Below, in pieces: positions 1 to 6,581 of a stretch of 30,070 nucleotides of DNA. Origin of the DNA: an uncultured Clostridia bacterium (lineage in GTDB: Bacteria > Bacillota > Clostridia > Christensenellales > Borkfalkiaceae). The stretch's first letter is position 1, and each line of letters opens with the position of its first letter. A model generated the notes under the pieces. It had not been told where the DNA came from, did no database searches, and was given only the letters and a program-made list of their open reading frames with translations. The stretch spans positions 1 to 30,070 of the forward strand of contig CANRIY010000006.1 of assembly GCA_947630775.1 (NCBI GenBank), written 5' to 3'. Both the position numbers and the translations under genes were made by a program.

Positions 1-947
1 AGCATGGGCTTTAAGATATTCGAAGCGTCGACGTTGTTATCGGCAGTTCCCCCCGCGCCGACGATCATATGGATCTCGTCGATGAAGAGGATGATATTTT
101 TATCGCTCTGGATCGCATCCACGACCATTTTTAACCGCTCTTCGAAGTCGCCGCGGTATTTCGTCCCCGCGAGCAGTCCCGTGAGATTGAGCGAAAAGAC
201 GATCTTGCCGCTGAGCAGCTCCGGCACCTCGCCCGAGACGATCGCCTGCGCCAGCCCCTCGACGACGGCGCTCTTGCCGACGCCGGGTTCGCCGATAAGG
301 ACGGGATTGTTCTTCGTCCTGCGGGAGAGGATCTGGATGACCTTTTCGATCTCCTTTCTTCTGCCGATCACGGGATCGAGCTTCCCCTCGCGCGCCTTTT
401 TCGTGAGATCGACGCCGTAAGAGAGAAGCCTCGCGTCGATCTCGGGCTCCGCCGCGGGACGGTGATGCGGTGTCTCTAAGGGAACCTCCGTCTCGAGGGG
501 CTGTGACCCGTCTTCCGCGCCGATGAAGGCCTCCGTCTTTTCGATGAGAGCCTTGAGATCGACATGTAGCCGCCGCAAGATCTCCGTCGCCATGCAATCC
601 TCGCGGTTGAGGACGGCAAGGAGCAGATGTTCCGTCCCCGTGACCGCGCCGAAACTTTCGTCCTGCAAGGCAAATTCGCGGGCGAGCGCGAGCATATACT
701 TGGTGCGCGGCGTGAAGTCGTACGGGATCGCAAGATCGTGCTGCAGAACGCGGCGGAAGTGTTCGCGGTACTCCTCGAGCCGCACGCCCGAGGCGGCAAG
801 GAGCCTTCCCGCCGTACTTTCGGGCACGCGGAGCATGCCGTAGATCAGGTGCTCGCTGCCGATGTAATTCGTCTTGTATTCCTTTGCGGCGTTGTCCGCT
901 TCCGAAAGGACCTGCCTGAGATGGTCCGAAAAATTCGAAATATCCAA
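1..947 (-). CDS. clpC: ATP-dependent Clp protease ATP-binding subunit ClpC, 3' end outside window
   Basis: This is an AAA+ unfoldase that feeds substrates to ClpP and, in Firmicutes, degrades arginine-phosphorylated proteins marked by McsB. Only the first 315 codons are visible. Reading from a TTG at 947, the protein has the Clp N-domain repeats (about residues 1-145), a short linker, then the D1 AAA+ domain with Walker A GEPGVGKS (219-226) and Walker B ILFIDEIH (286-293). The TTG start is chosen because AAGGAG lies just upstream and the reading begins DISNFSDHLRQVL, as ClpC N-domains do. It starts 11 bases after the mcsB stop, so it is the last visible gene of the operon. The D2 domain is outside the window. 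ClpC rather than ClpA/ClpB is chosen from the N-domain and the mcsAB neighbours. Confidence 0.96.
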   Translation of the reverse strand, partial: MDISNFSDHLRQVLSEADNAAKEYKTNYIGSEHLIYGMLRVPESTAGRLLAASGVRLEEYREHFRRVLQHDLAIPYDFTPRTKYMLALAREFALQDESFGAVTGTEHLLLAVLNREDCMATEILRRLHVDLKALIEKTEAFIGAEDGSQPLETEVPLETPHHRPAAEPEIDARLLSYGVDLTKKAREGKLDPVIGRRKEIEKVIQILSRRTKNNPVLIGEPGVGKSAVVEGLAQAIVSGEVPELLSGKIVFSLNLTGLLAGTKYRGDFEERLKMVVDAIQSDKNIILFIDEIHMIVGAGGTADNNVDASNILKPM

Positions 948-958
948 AATATCTCCTT

Positions 959-2008
959 TTACGCAAACAATCCGGCGCTGCGGATCGCCTTCTTCGCATA
1001 TTCCGCGCGGTAGACGCTCTGCTCCTGTTCGGAGAGGGGCGCGCCGCTCAGCCGCATGATATTCGCGGGGCGCATGGCGACGATGAGATCGTCGAGCGTG
1101 GCGATCGTCTCTTCGGGCGGGTTTTCGCTCTCGAAATATCCGAGCGCGACGCCGAGTTTGATGTCCGCCGCCCGCTTCATGAACTCCTGCATATCGATCA
1201 TACAGCAATTCGTGAGGACGCCGTAGGCGCGCATGACTCTGTCGCGGAGAGAGACGCCCTCTTCCACCTTCATGCGGTCGCGCTCTTTGAGCTCAAACTC
1301 CACCATGATACGGACTGCCTTTTCCACGGCGGAAAGGATCTCCCCCTCCGAGAGCCCGAGCGTCACCTCGTTGGAGATCTGGAAAAGATCCCCCTCTGCG
1401 CCGCTCCCTTCCCCCGAAGTCCCGCGTACGGTGAGCCCGAGGCGGTTGAGTTCGGGTGCGATCCCCTTCATGAGCCCCCGCCGCGACACGGCGGGCAGAA
1501 AGAGCATGACGGAAGCGCGCATGCCCGTGCCGAGGTTGGTGGGGCAGGCCGTGAGATAGCCGAACGTCTTATCGAAGGCGAACGGGATGGATTCCGAGAT
1601 CACGTCGTCGATCCCCGTGATCCGCTCGTACGCCTTTTTCAGGTCATATCCCTTCATGAAATACTGGGCGCGGATATGGTCTTCCTCGTTGATCATGACG
1701 GAGATGCTCTCGTCGGGGGTGATGAGCGCCGCCGAGATCGCGCTGTGCCGCACGAGGTCGCGGCTGATGAGGTTACGCTCCACGAGATAGGCCGCCCGCT
1801 CGTCGGTCAGGGTACCGATGTCATAGAGGTCGAACTCCTCGAGCGTGTTGAGCTCCGCCGCGATGAGACGGACGATCTCGCTCGCCTGTTCCTTGGCGTG
1901 CGGGCTCTTCAGGAGCCTATCGGGGAAGGGATAATCGGCAAAGTTCCGCGCGAGGCGGATGCGGGAGGAGACGGCGACGCATTCGTAGGACACGAGCTTT
2001 TCGTTCAT
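959..2008 (-). CDS. mcsB: protein arginine kinase McsB
   Basis: McsB transfers phosphate from ATP to arginine side chains of damaged or regulatory proteins, tagging them for ClpC-ClpP. The 349 residues are close to the usual length of about 350-360. Seen in the sequence are the phosphagen-kinase-like motifs SSRIRLARN (14-22), NEEDHIR (107-113), CPTNLGTGMR (155-164) and RGTSGEGSGAEG (195-206). The CPTNLGT element matches the nucleotide-binding loop of the family. The start overlaps the mcsA stop in an ATGA arrangement, so the two are probably translationally coupled; McsA is the known activator. Nothing appears truncated. Confidence 0.97.
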   Translation of the reverse strand: MNEKLVSYECVAVSSRIRLARNFADYPFPDRLLKSPHAKEQASEIVRLIAAELNTLEEFDLYDIGTLTDERAAYLVERNLISRDLVRHSAISAALITPDESISVMINEEDHIRAQYFMKGYDLKKAYERITGIDDVISESIPFAFDKTFGYLTACPTNLGTGMRASVMLFLPAVSRRGLMKGIAPELNRLGLTVRGTSGEGSGAEGDLFQISNEVTLGLSEGEILSAVEKAVRIMVEFELKERDRMKVEEGVSLRDRVMRAYGVLTNCCMIDMQEFMKRAADIKLGVALGYFESENPPEETIATLDDLIVAMRPANIMRLSGAPLSEQEQSVYRAEYAKKAIRSAGLFA

Positions 2009-2514
2009 GATCTGTCCCCCCCGTTAAGTTCTCTGTTGATGGCGTCGAGGCGGAATTTGAGCGCCTTGGCCGCCGTCTCGTCCCCCGCGTCCCTTGCGGT
2101 CTTCAACCGTTCGCGCAAGGCTTCCTGTTCATAGGCGAGCGCGCGGACTTCGTCGTACTTCTCCTCCGCACCCTCGCTGGGGGATTTCCCCGCATGGTAG
2201 AGCCTGCCCTGAATAAAGCGGACGGTCGGCGCGAGCTCTTCGCGGAAGACACGGTAGCAGTCCGCACAGCCGAGCAGCCCCGTATGGCGGAATTCCTCCA
2301 TTGTCGCGCCGCAGGTCGGACATGCCCGCCGCTTTTCCCCCTCGACACTGCCGAGAAAGGTCGTAAAAAAGTCGTCCGCGCCCTCGCCGTACAGGCTCTT
2401 GTAGCACGCGGGGCAGAGAAAGAGCCGCTTTTCGCCCTCTGCCGTCCTCTTCGCATAGACCTGCGCGGGGTTCTTCCCGCAATTCGAACAGAGCATTTCT
2501 CCGCCCCGATCCAT
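2005..2514 (-). CDS. mcsA: McsA, zinc-binding activator of McsB (UvrB/UvrC motif protein)
   Basis: McsA is the small zinc protein that activates the McsB arginine kinase. Four CxxC pairs are visible at Cys9/12, Cys34/37, Cys65/68 and Cys83/86, enough for two zinc sites. The C-terminal 40 residues form a charged helical UVR-type segment (around YEQEALRERLKTARDAGD). The start at 2514 is supported by GAGGAGG eight bases upstream; an internal ATG before CSNC has only a two-base gap from its purine run and is less likely. The gene begins three bases after the DUF1653 stop and overlaps mcsB by four. Confidence 0.95.
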   Translation of the reverse strand: MDRGGEMLCSNCGKNPAQVYAKRTAEGEKRLFLCPACYKSLYGEGADDFFTTFLGSVEGEKRRACPTCGATMEEFRHTGLLGCADCYRVFREELAPTVRFIQGRLYHAGKSPSEGAEEKYDEVRALAYEQEALRERLKTARDAGDETAAKALKFRLDAINRELNGGDRS

Positions 2515-2517
2515 CGC

Positions 2518-2742
2518 TCAAACCTCCTCGAACCTGTATTTTTGCGCTACAAACGGATATTTTTCATGGTCCACTTCGGACAAAAACATGCCGAGCGGAC
2601 GGATATAGAGGCGCCGCTCCCCGTAGAGCTGGCGGTAGACGACGTACTCCTCCCCCGTCTCGCTGTGAATGGCGACGTCCTCAACATAGTACTCTTTTCC
2701 CTTGAAATGGCGATACACGCCGTGGATCTTCAGTTCTCGCAT
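2518..2742 (-). CDS. DUF1653 domain protein
   Basis: A 74-residue protein matching the DUF1653 pattern: GVYRHFKGKEYYVEDVA near the N-terminus, HSETGEEYVVYRQLYG in the middle and IRPLGMFLSEV towards the end. This is a small beta-rich domain of unknown biochemical role, found widely as a stand-alone protein. Its stop is three bases before the mcsA start and its start is 12 bases after the upstream gene, so it is inside the stress operon here. It is too small to suggest an enzyme and I do not assign a function. Confidence 0.88.
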   Translation of the reverse strand: MRELKIHGVYRHFKGKEYYVEDVAIHSETGEEYVVYRQLYGERRLYIRPLGMFLSEVDHEKYPFVAQKYRFEEV

Positions 2743-2754
2743 CCTTCCCCCCGT

Positions 2755-3819
2755 TTACGGCCGATCCGCGCACTTTTCGGGGCGGATCTCCTTGAGATAT
2801 TCAAAGGCGCCCGCAATGTCGGGCAAATGGTAGGAGCCGTACATACAGCGCACCTCGAGGGAGCCTTCCTTCCCGCGGAAAATGCGCTCGATCTCTTCCC
2901 ATTTCAGGAAAATGCGGTCCATGCCGTTCTGATCCCGCCAGAAGAGCCCTTCCTCATAAAATTGCAGGACGCTCTTCGCGCGCAAAAAGCTCGCCGTCGC
3001 ACGGCCGAGAACGAAAATGCCGATGACGGCGAGGATGCTCCCGACCGTCGGCTCCCAAATGATCGCAAGGGGGATCCCCGCAGCGGCGGCAACAAAACCG
3101 ATCCCGCCGAGAACCAACGCACGGCGGCGCTTCTCGGACATGGGTAGGAGATATTTCGCCTTCAATGTAAATTTCTTCTTATGAGAGGCCTCTTTCTGTT
3201 CCCCGAGAAGGGTGAGATTACGCAGAGAAAGCGTTTGCAGGAGCCGCTCCTTCCTGTCCGCCTGCACGAGGATCTTCTCCTCCGCGGGGACGGGATGATT
3301 TTTCTTTGCAAGATAGCGTGCGGGCAATTCAATCACGACGCACCACTCCCCCTTTTCGCGGGGGGCACGGCGGGAACAGACCGAAAAAAAGCGCGCCTCG
3401 CCGTACGGGATATGTACGGAAAGCGCGTTCTCCCCTTCTCCGTGGAGGATGAGCTCGGTTTCGGTAAACGTTGCAAGCGTCCCCTCTCCCACAAAAAAGC
3501 TGTAGGGGGAATCGCAGCGTTCGAGATAGTCGAGCCGTCTGTCGTCGGCGGAATGCAGAAGGTGTGCAAACAGAAAGGCAAGGCAGCCGCCGAGCGCCGA
3601 TCCGCCCGCAAAACCGCCCGTGAGCGCATAGCAGAGGACGCCCGACATGCCGTTTTTGAACTCAAAGACGATCACGGTGACGATCACGCCGACAAGGCTC
3701 AGCACCGCGACCGCCGTAAAGATGTAAAAGAGCACGCTCAAAAAGGTGCACAGCCGTTTGCAGGATGCGGCAACTCTCTGTTGTTGTTCCGCCGATGCGG
3801 GTACGGGGATCTCTTTCAT
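2755..3819 (-). CDS. membrane protein of unknown function with a possible C-terminal PH-like domain
   Basis: A 354-residue protein I do not recognise by name. Two hydrophobic segments lie near the N-terminus (around VLFYIFTAVAVLSLVGVIV and the following glycine-rich stretch) and a second pair lies around residues 235-280. Between them is a soluble region of about 130 residues. After the last segment comes LQFYEEGLFWRDQNG and LKWEEIERIF, a pattern reminiscent of bacterial PH-like (YcxB-type) domains on membrane proteins. AAGGAG of its ribosome site overlaps the stop of the upstream XRE gene, with ATG nine bases on. The two are likely co-expressed, and this protein may work with the membrane-anchored regulator; that is inference. 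Confidence 0.7.
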   Translation of the reverse strand: MKEIPVPASAEQQQRVAASCKRLCTFLSVLFYIFTAVAVLSLVGVIVTVIVFEFKNGMSGVLCYALTGGFAGGSALGGCLAFLFAHLLHSADDRRLDYLERCDSPYSFFVGEGTLATFTETELILHGEGENALSVHIPYGEARFFSVCSRRAPREKGEWCVVIELPARYLAKKNHPVPAEEKILVQADRKERLLQTLSLRNLTLLGEQKEASHKKKFTLKAKYLLPMSEKRRRALVLGGIGFVAAAAGIPLAIIWEPTVGSILAVIGIFVLGRATASFLRAKSVLQFYEEGLFWRDQNGMDRIFLKWEEIERIFRGKEGSLEVRCMYGSYHLPDIAGAFEYLKEIRPEKCADRP

Positions 3820-3825
3820 CTTAAC

Positions 3826-4455
3826 TCACTCCTTCAGGCGCGCCTTTTTCCGCCATACGAAATAGATGAGCGCCATGATCTGCAACGGCACGCCGACGAG
3901 GAAAATAAGCCACATATTGTCGATAATATTGCAGACATAGAGCGTAAGATAGATGCAGGCGAGGGTCGTCCAGATGAGCGTCGAGACGGCGACGACCCGC
4001 GTCCACTTCCAGTGCCAAATGCTTGAAAACACGGTGACGACGACCGCACTCGCCGGCACGGCATAGACGAAAGAGAGCCATGCGCCGCTCTGCCATGTCT
4101 GCCCCTTCGCGCTCCAGACGACGCCGATGAGCACAAAGCAAGCGACGGCGATGAGCCAGCACACGCCGCAGGAGAGAAGGGTGATAACGAGACGGCGGAT
4201 CTTCCGCTCGCGCTTGGGAACGACGGGTTTTTCCTTATGTTCCCGCACAAGATCGTCCACCGAGACGTTGAAAAGTTCGGCAAGACGGATGAGAATGCGC
4301 ACGTCGGGAACGCCGTTCCCCTGTTCCCACTTGGAGACGGATTTGTCCGAGTAGTTGATCTTTTCGGCAAGTTCCATTTGGGTCATGCCGGAAAGCTTCC
4401 TGAGCCTCATAATGTTTTTTCCGATGGTGATTGCAAGGACGTCCTGTTCTTCCAT
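3826..4455 (-). CDS. XRE-family regulator with C-terminal membrane segments
   Basis: Residues about 10-65 form a Cro/C1-type helix-turn-helix (MRLRKLSGMTQMELAEKINY then SDKSVSKWEQG). A basic linker follows, then four hydrophobic segments from about residue 88 to 200. This helix-turn-helix plus membrane layout is common in Clostridia and Lactobacillales; such proteins are thought to be membrane-tethered regulators. It is the first gene of the run that ends in mcsA-mcsB-clpC, the place usually taken by ctsR. The ATG at 4455 has no Shine-Dalgarno and lies six bases from the -10 box of a good promoter, so the mRNA may be leaderless. Its ligand and target are unknown. Confidence 0.85.
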   Translation of the reverse strand: MEEQDVLAITIGKNIMRLRKLSGMTQMELAEKINYSDKSVSKWEQGNGVPDVRILIRLAELFNVSVDDLVREHKEKPVVPKRERKIRRLVITLLSCGVCWLIAVACFVLIGVVWSAKGQTWQSGAWLSFVYAVPASAVVVTVFSSIWHWKWTRVVAVSTLIWTTLACIYLTLYVCNIIDNMWLIFLVGVPLQIMALIYFVWRKKARLKE

Positions 4456-4461
4456 GCTTCA

Positions 4462-4490
4462 AGTATAGCCTAAAATCAAGCAAAAGTCAA
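4462..4490 (-). promoter_or_regulatory. promoter of the XRE-mcsAB-clpC operon
   Basis: Read on the minus strand: -35 TTGACT (4485-4490), 17-base spacer, -10 TATACT (4462-4467). Six bases separate the -10 box from the ATG at 4455, so transcription should begin at or next to the start codon. Confidence 0.75.
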
Positions 4491-4502
4491 CGATTCTACT
4501 AT

Positions 4503-4531
4503 GGGTAGAGCGGAATTTTACAACTCTACCC
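4503..4531. other. inverted repeat upstream of the operon promoter
   Basis: GGGTAGAG (4503-4510) and CTCTACCC (4524-4531) are perfect 8-base inverted arms around 13 bases. They lie just upstream of the -35 box of the XRE operon, which fits an operator. On the plus strand they are followed by GCCTTTTTT, so a terminator for plus-strand transcription is an equally good reading. Confidence 0.5.
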
Positions 4532-4666
4532 GCCTTTTTTGGGAAATAGAGCAAGATTCTCAAACAGTAGGTTGCCAACGGAAAAGAAATGCCTTACAAT
4601 GGAGCCATCCCAAGGGCGCGGGCGGTCCCAGCCGCCCCGTCACAACTCTCCAATATTTTTATAGGA

Positions 4667-4690
4667 CCCGAGGCTCGCCTCGGGTTTTAT
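4667..4690 (+). terminator. terminator-like hairpin in repeat-rich intergenic block
   Basis: CCCGAGG, CTCG loop, CCTCGGG, then TTTTAT. It forms a strong 7-8 bp stem with a short T-rich tail on the plus strand. No plus-strand gene precedes it, so it may be part of a dispersed repeat. Confidence 0.45.
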
Positions 4691-4732
4691 AATGTTTGTG
4701 ATAAGACCCTCGGCGCCCCTTGTACCCCGTTC

Positions 4733-4855
4733 CTTGGCGCCCCCTTGAGGGGGAAATACCCTTGCAGTCCCACCTCTTGCTTCCCCTCGTAGGGGAAGTA
4801 CCCGCAGTGCCCCACCTTGCTGCCCCTTGTAGGGGAAGTACCCGCGTAGCGGGGG
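4733..4855. repeat. three tandem degenerate ~41-bp repeats
   Basis: Units begin at about 4733, 4774 and 4816. Each contains a CCCC..GGGG hairpin followed by AAGTACCCGC or AAATACCCTTGC, and the first two end in a CCCAC-type run. The second and third units share TAGGGGAAGTACCCGCG/A exactly apart from the last base. This lies in the 867-base gene-free stretch 4456-5322. Short open frames crossing it are repetitive (GTSPTRG, GISPSRG) and look spurious. Confidence 0.65.
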
Positions 4856-4867
4856 ATAGAGTTTTTT

Positions 4868-4924
4868 GAAACCCCTCTGTCACTCACTGCGTTCGTGACA
4901 TCTCCCCTGAAAGGGGCGACAAGG
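4868..4924 (+). repeat. dispersed ~57-bp repeat, copy 1
   Basis: Begins GAAACCCCTCTGTCACTC and ends AAAGGGGCGACAAGG. A second copy in the same orientation lies at 10028-10084 with only a handful of differences. It contains GTCACTCACTGCGTTCGTGAC, an imperfect hairpin, and a CCCCT..AGGGG hairpin. Confidence 0.75.
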
Positions 4925-5013
4925 AAGGTGAGACTTATTTTGAATCATTGCCCACCCCCTTAGTCCCCCTCCTTAGGAGGGGGCGGGGCTCGCCCGCACG
5001 GAAGAGGCTTCTC

Positions 5014-5142
5014 GGCGCCCCCTTGAGGGGGAGCTGTCGCGCGCCCTTGCGCGACTGAGGGGGTGTCGTTCTCAATTACTGCGCGAAGCAAAACCACGCT
5101 TTTGCGGCAGCGCACCCTATTTGGTACCCTACGGGAACCTTA
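5014..5142 (-). repeat. dispersed ~129-bp repeat, copy A (inverted relative to 9777-9905)
   Basis: Read on the minus strand it runs from TAAGGTTCCCGTAGGGTACC through AAAGCGTGGTTTTGCTTCGC to ACACCCCCTCAGTCGCGCAA and GACAGCTCCCCCTCAAGG. The same order appears on the plus strand at 9777-9905, identical by eye at roughly 95% of positions. The core (CACCCCCTCAGTC, variable hairpin, GACAGCTCCCCCTC) also occurs at 19171-19230. Confidence 0.85.
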
Positions 5143-5264
5143 CTGTCGTGTGAAACAGAACGGTGGCGGCCGAATTGCATTTACAAGGCAAAAGCCTTAA
5201 CCCCTCGCTCGCATTTATTTGCGAGCACGCGCCCCAAGGCGCGGACGAGCAAAGAAATCGAGCG

Positions 5265-5299
5265 AAACAAAAATCAAAGGGGACGGCGTAACCGTCCCC
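5265..5299 (-). terminator. terminator of the reverse rubrerythrin gene
   Basis: On the minus strand, GGGGACGG, loop TTACG, CCGTCCCC, then TTTGATTTTTGTTT. It lies 23 bases after the rubrerythrin stop. Confidence 0.75.
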
Positions 5300-5322
5300 C
5301 CTTCGTCTTTTGCAAAAAAGAA

Positions 5323-5841
5323 TCAAAAATATCTCTTCAGCAGTCCCTTGAAGCCTGCGCCGTGGCGTGCTTCGTCCTTCGCCATCTCGTGCACGGTGTC
5401 GTGGATCGCGTCGTAACCGAGTTCCTTCGCACGCTTTGCGAGCATGAGCTTGCCCTCGCAGGCGCCCGCTTCGGCAGCCGCACGGAGTTCAAGATTCTTC
5501 TTGGTGGAAGGGGTCACGACTTCGCCCAAGAGCTCTGCAAATTTGCTTGCGTGATCCGCCTCTTCATAGGCGTAACGCTTGTAAGCCTCGGCGATCTCGG
5601 GATATCCCTCGCGCTCTGCAACGCGCGCCATCGCAAGGTACATGCCGACTTCGCAGCACTCGCCGTTGAAGTTGGCGCGGAGCCCGTCCATGACTTCCTT
5701 GTCCTCGACAACGCCGTCGCCGACATGGTGCTCGCACGCAAACGCCTTCTCTTCGATGGGTTCAAACTTCTTCGCCTTGCAAACGGGACAAACTTCGACG
5801 TCGTCCTCTACGATCTCACCGCAAACAGCACATCTTTTCAT
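5323..5841 (-). CDS. reverse rubrerythrin (rubredoxin domain first), hydrogen-peroxide/oxygen detoxification
   Basis: A 172-residue non-haem iron protein. The rubredoxin-like domain is at the N-terminus (CAVC at 4-7, CPVC at 18-21) and the ferritin-like four-helix domain follows, the order found in clostridial reverse rubrerythrins; these reduce hydrogen peroxide using electrons from NADH via rubredoxin-type carriers. Ferritin-like ExxH motifs are seen at E94/H97 and E157/H160, with further acidic ligands near ANFNGECCE. It is a single-gene unit: its own promoter, AAGGAG nine bases before the ATG, and its own terminator. No PerR-like operator is obvious. Confidence 0.92.
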   Translation of the reverse strand: MKRCAVCGEIVEDDVEVCPVCKAKKFEPIEEKAFACEHHVGDGVVEDKEVMDGLRANFNGECCEVGMYLAMARVAEREGYPEIAEAYKRYAYEEADHASKFAELLGEVVTPSTKKNLELRAAAEAGACEGKLMLAKRAKELGYDAIHDTVHEMAKDEARHGAGFKGLLKRYF

Positions 5842-5877
5842 ATCGTTTATCTCCTTAAAATTTGATTTCGTAGGTGT

Positions 5878-5906
5878 ATTATATCATAGCTTCGCGGGAA
5901 TTACAA
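5878..5906 (-). promoter_or_regulatory. promoter of reverse rubrerythrin
   Basis: Minus strand: -35 TTGTAA (5901-5906), 17-base spacer, -10 TATAAT (5878-5883). The leader is about 30 bases and carries AAGGAG. Confidence 0.8.
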
Positions 5907-5948
5907 CGGGAAAAATAAAAATTTCCGAAAAATTCCCGCGGTATGCTC

Positions 5949-6581
5949 TTACAGATATTTTAAGAGTTCATCAAACCCTTCGATAAACTCCCGCGCACCC
6001 GCCGCATAGAGCTGTTCCCTCGTGCGGTACCCCCAGAGCGCGGCAAGCGGGCGCATTCCCGCGTTTTTCGCCGTGAGAAAGTCCGTCTCGCCGTCCCCTA
6101 AAAAGAGGGTCTCCGCGGGGCTGACGCGAAGGGTAAGCGCGGCATAGCGGGCGAGCGCGGGGTCGGGCTTTACGGGAAAATCACCGCTGTCCCCCGCGAC
6201 GAAATCAAACGTCCCCGTGCCGAAAAATTTTTCGGCGACCCGCACCGTCGCCTCATGCGGCTTGTTGGTGATCACGGCAACTTTCACGCCGCGGCCCTTC
6301 AATTCCGCAATACACTCGCGTGCGCCGCCGTACACCCGTGTGTGTTCGCCGCTGTTTTCCGCATAGAGCGTGCGGAAGCGGGCGAGGCATTCCTCGAGCG
6401 GCGCATCCGAAGGAAGCACCCGCTCCATAAGCGCACGCGCCCCGCTCCCGATCGCGGCACGCGTCTCATCGGGCGATACGGCGGGGCAGGAATACTCCTT
6501 CAAAACGGCATTGACGCAGACATGGATATCGGGGAGCGTGTCGAGAAGGGTGCCGTCGAGGTCGAAAAAAACCGCTTTCAT
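5949..6581 (-). CDS. HAD-family phosphatase, phosphoglycolate-phosphatase-like
   Basis: About 210 residues with the HAD motifs: FFDLDGTL at the N-terminus with nucleophile Asp and acid Asp, VITNKP in the middle as motif II, and FLGDGETDFLTAKNAG as motif IV. The insert between motifs I and II is helical, like the Gph/PGP subfamily. Substrate cannot be fixed from sequence; phosphoglycolate, pyrophosphate or a nucleotide are all possible. The ATG at 6581 overlaps the argS stop (TGATG) and has CGGAG eight bases upstream; a GTG three bases earlier is a possible alternative. It is second in a two-gene unit after argS, with no clear terminator after it. Confidence 0.88.
   Translation of the reverse strand: MKAVFFDLDGTLLDTLPDIHVCVNAVLKEYSCPAVSPDETRAAIGSGARALMERVLPSDAPLEECLARFRTLYAENSGEHTRVYGGARECIAELKGRGVKVAVITNKPHEATVRVAEKFFGTGTFDFVAGDSGDFPVKPDPALARYAALTLRVSPAETLFLGDGETDFLTAKNAGMRPLAALWGYRTREQLYAAGAREFIEGFDELLKYL

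Noticed and set aside
100..999. 300-codon open frame on the minus strand in the clpC region
   Set aside because: It is a different frame from the ClpC reading, Arg-rich and without domains; the ClpC frame has Walker motifs and a ribosome site.
4503..4700. tRNA gene
   Set aside because: No cloverleaf with a T-arm GTTCRA motif; the stems are simple hairpins.
4589..4887. Short frames across the 4.6-4.9 kb repeats
   Set aside because: The translated peptides simply repeat the repeat units; no ribosome site.
4733..5142. CRISPR array
   Set aside because: Units are degenerate, contiguous and without unique spacers; no cas genes nearby.
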